IMG/VR virus record: IMGVR_UViG_3300020478_000036
Span: 1 to 31,888 of that record
Strand: one strand, 5' to 3'
Length of the DNA: 31,888 bases
Source: a virus
How positions within the stretch are numbered: the first letter of the stretch is position 1; each line of letters starts with the position of its first letter. The notes below the pieces were generated by a model. That model had not been told where the DNA came from and did no database searches. It saw only the letters and a list, made by a program, of their open reading frames with translations. The position numbers and the translations under genes are program-made. Shown here piece after piece: positions 30,140-31,888 of the stretch.

Positions 30140-31729
30140 ATGGCAGCACCATACCAACCAGGATATTCACAGTTAAACTCTGGGAGATTTGGATTTAGAT
30201 TTAAGCCAGAACCTTTTGTTGATAATATTACGCCTGCTTATGGCATGGATGCAGACAAGAATGTTTCGCCACCACCTAACATGAATGTCAATCCAAACCA
30301 ACAATCACAAACTATGCAATTTCAAAATCCAGGTGATAATAATGATGATGATAATTATCAACAAGCAGCTAACCAAAATCGTTTAGCAGTTGCAAGTAGT
30401 TATGGATATGATGAAGTAGGTAAATCAAATCCAATGGGAGTATTACCTGGTGGATCTTTCTTAACTAACTTTTTATATGGTAAAGATGCTAAATTTAATT
30501 TTGGACAACCAGGAACAACTGATACTGCTGGTAATATATTTGCAGAAAGTCCTGCCTCAGGAATAAATCGTTCTTATGATCCTATAACTGGAGCACCAGT
30601 GGGTTATAAAGATCCTAGTGATTGGGGTAAAAGTTGGACTGGACTTGGAACAGAAGAAGGTTTAGGAGGTCCTAGTAGTAGCTATGGACAATTAAGAGCA
30701 GCAGGAGTAAATCCAATTGCATCTGCTTTAGGAAGTTATGAAGATTCTTCTTATTATATTCCATGGGAAGATAGACAATATGGAGTAACTCCAGCAAACT
30801 TAGCGGGAATAAATGATACTGGTGCAAGACTAAGATATAATACTTACTTACAAAATCCGGATTTAATTCCAAATTTTGAAGGAGCACCTTGGACTGATGA
30901 ACCTTATGATGAGACACCTTATAATATATCAAAAGAACAATTAGGTTTTGATGGTTCAAGAATGGAAGGATCTGGTTTAAGAAATTATGATCCTGCTACT
31001 GCACAATTTATGGATAGATCTTTACTTGGAACTCAAGACGCAATTCCAGGTAGAGTTGTTCAACTTAGAGATGGTAGATATGGAGTTGTTAATGAAGATG
31101 GTACTGTTCAAACATCAACAGGTACTCTCATTCAAACTGGTGGAACTTGGAATCCTGATTTACTAGATGATGAAGGTAATAAATCAGGAGGATGGGAGAA
31201 TAGAATTTCTTTATTAGGTAGTCGTGATCCTAATAAAATTACTGGGGAAATAGATAGTGGGTTCGATCCTAATACAATAAATAATAAACCAGGAGGTATT
31301 GATCCATTAGATGAAGGATTTCTACCAGATGAAATTATTTATGATCCTTGGAATAATATGTATGGTGATGGTAGAGGTTATGAAGATACTTTTAATCCAA
31401 CAAATATAGGTCAACATCCTAGCCAATATATTGAAGATAGTTGGATTAATCCGACAGAAGATATATATTCAACTAGTAATATAGATACAACTATAGATGA
31501 TTATAAAGCAGATACAACCTCTGATGGTTGGACTGATGAACCAGGTTATGATACTGAATCAAGTTCTGATCTTAGTAGTAGTGTTAATGAAGGTGCTGAA
31601 GGTGATGTAGTAGGCGGTAGTGATTCAGTTAGTTTTTCAGATGATGCACAATATACAGATCCTTGGGGTGGAGATGAAGGCTGGTGGAATAAAGGTGGAC
31701 AAATACCTAATAGAGCAGGAGGTAAATAA
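30140..31729 (+). CDS. Large acidic hypothetical structural protein
   Basis: This 529-aa protein is rich in Asp, Asn, Gly, Tyr and Pro, with disordered-looking stretches (NPGDNNDDDNYQQAANQ near residue 62; long Asp/Ser-rich C-terminal part) and one compact beta-like segment (PGRVVQLRDGRYGVVNEDG, about 302-320). No membrane segment and no catalytic motif is visible. It ends NKGGQIPNRAGGK, where AGGAGGTAAA is the SD of the next gene. It could be an ejection or internal core protein. Tandem-like phrases with YDPWNN, DDY and GWTDEPGYD suggest local repetition. Confidence 0.65.
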   Translation: MAAPYQPGYSQLNSGRFGFRFKPEPFVDNITPAYGMDADKNVSPPPNMNVNPNQQSQTMQFQNPGDNNDDDNYQQAANQNRLAVASSYGYDEVGKSNPMGVLPGGSFLTNFLYGKDAKFNFGQPGTTDTAGNIFAESPASGINRSYDPITGAPVGYKDPSDWGKSWTGLGTEEGLGGPSSSYGQLRAAGVNPIASALGSYEDSSYYIPWEDRQYGVTPANLAGINDTGARLRYNTYLQNPDLIPNFEGAPWTDEPYDETPYNISKEQLGFDGSRMEGSGLRNYDPATAQFMDRSLLGTQDAIPGRVVQLRDGRYGVVNEDGTVQTSTGTLIQTGGTWNPDLLDDEGNKSGGWENRISLLGSRDPNKITGEIDSGFDPNTINNKPGGIDPLDEGFLPDEIIYDPWNNMYGDGRGYEDTFNPTNIGQHPSQYIEDSWINPTEDIYSTSNIDTTIDDYKADTTSDGWTDEPGYDTESSSDLSSSVNEGAEGDVVGGSDSVSFSDDAQYTDPWGGDEGWWNKGGQIPNRAGGK

Positions 31730-31888
31730 TGAAAGTTAAAAAGTTTACTAAGAAAGATAGATATGGAAATATGATGTCTTTTGAATTTGATGTAGATAGT
31801 GAGCTAAACGTTCAGCAAGTTCCTCCAATGGGTATGGGTATACCACGTTATAAAGCTGTAGGTGGAATGGAAAGTAATCATCCAGGTG
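31729..31888 (+). CDS. Partial CDS, hypothetical, cut by window end
   Basis: Fifty-three codons are visible from an ATG in a TAATG overlap with SD AGGAGGT. The start MKVKKFTKKDRYGNMMSFEF is basic and continues with VPPMGMGIPRYKAVGGMES. Too little is present to assign a family. By position it may be another internal or ejection protein. Confidence 0.7.
   Translation, partial: MKVKKFTKKDRYGNMMSFEFDVDSELNVQQVPPMGMGIPRYKAVGGMESNHPG

Noticed and set aside
396-31888. tRNA genes
   Set aside because: I saw no cloverleaf with a T-loop GTTCRANNC and matching arms; the few gaps are too small.

Overview
The window is a contiguous late region of an AT-rich tailed-phage genome with short-tailed (podovirus-type) architecture. 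Every gene I can support lies on the + strand. Genes are packed head to tail, usually with ATGA or TAATG overlaps and good Shine-Dalgarno sequences (SD). The gene set (P22/N4-type portal, SU10-type capsid protein, T7 gp12-like nozzle, Hsp20, 3TM holin, vitamin-B12-dependent ribonucleotide reductase, marine-type fibre modules) and the low GC suggest a marine phage of an alphaproteobacterial host such as SAR11 or SAR116, perhaps near the HMO-2011-like or cobavirus groups. The host and group are inferred from recalled families, not from a database search.

Layout. 1-395: a non-coding leader with C-rich degenerate repeats, a candidate promoter and a long palindrome. 396-3892: large terminase, T4-type lysozyme, a two-helix membrane protein with an EF-hand loop, and a set of small genes, one joining a DUF1289-type Cys motif to a phage domain. 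3892-9663: head module (portal, Hsp20, small proteins, scaffold, major capsid protein), closed by a strong intrinsic terminator at 9671-9703. 9718-10539: three tiny basic proteins sharing a C-terminal tag. 10557-13366: small head/tail proteins, head-tail adaptor and a trimeric-fibre-like protein. 13377-21056: an array of small fibre or adhesin modules with chaperone-like genes interspersed. 21056-22819: a second lysis/membrane cluster (XhlA-like protein, overlapping small genes, a 245-aa membrane protein, a 34-aa Cys-rich peptide, a 3TM holin). 22873-24648: nrdJ. 24666-31888: tail nozzle, small proteins, a possible acetyltransferase and ejection/internal-virion-like proteins, the last cut by the window end.

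How it works together. Terminase, portal, scaffold and capsid protein build and fill the head. Adaptor and nozzle form the short tail. The 12242 fibre and the mini-fibre array would supply host-recognition parts, folded with help from the 14918-18515 accessory proteins. The proteins after the nozzle are likely ejected or internal. Lysis functions are split between two clusters. nrdJ supplies deoxynucleotides but sits among late genes.

The features most worth attention are the mini-fibre array with repeated gene junctions (C-terminal Gly-Asp-Leu-Ala codons double as the next gene's SD) and the trio of small proteins with a shared C-terminal Thr-Gly-Arg-Asp tag. In both arrays at least one copy keeps the residues after the SD role has moved elsewhere, which points to selection on the peptide itself.
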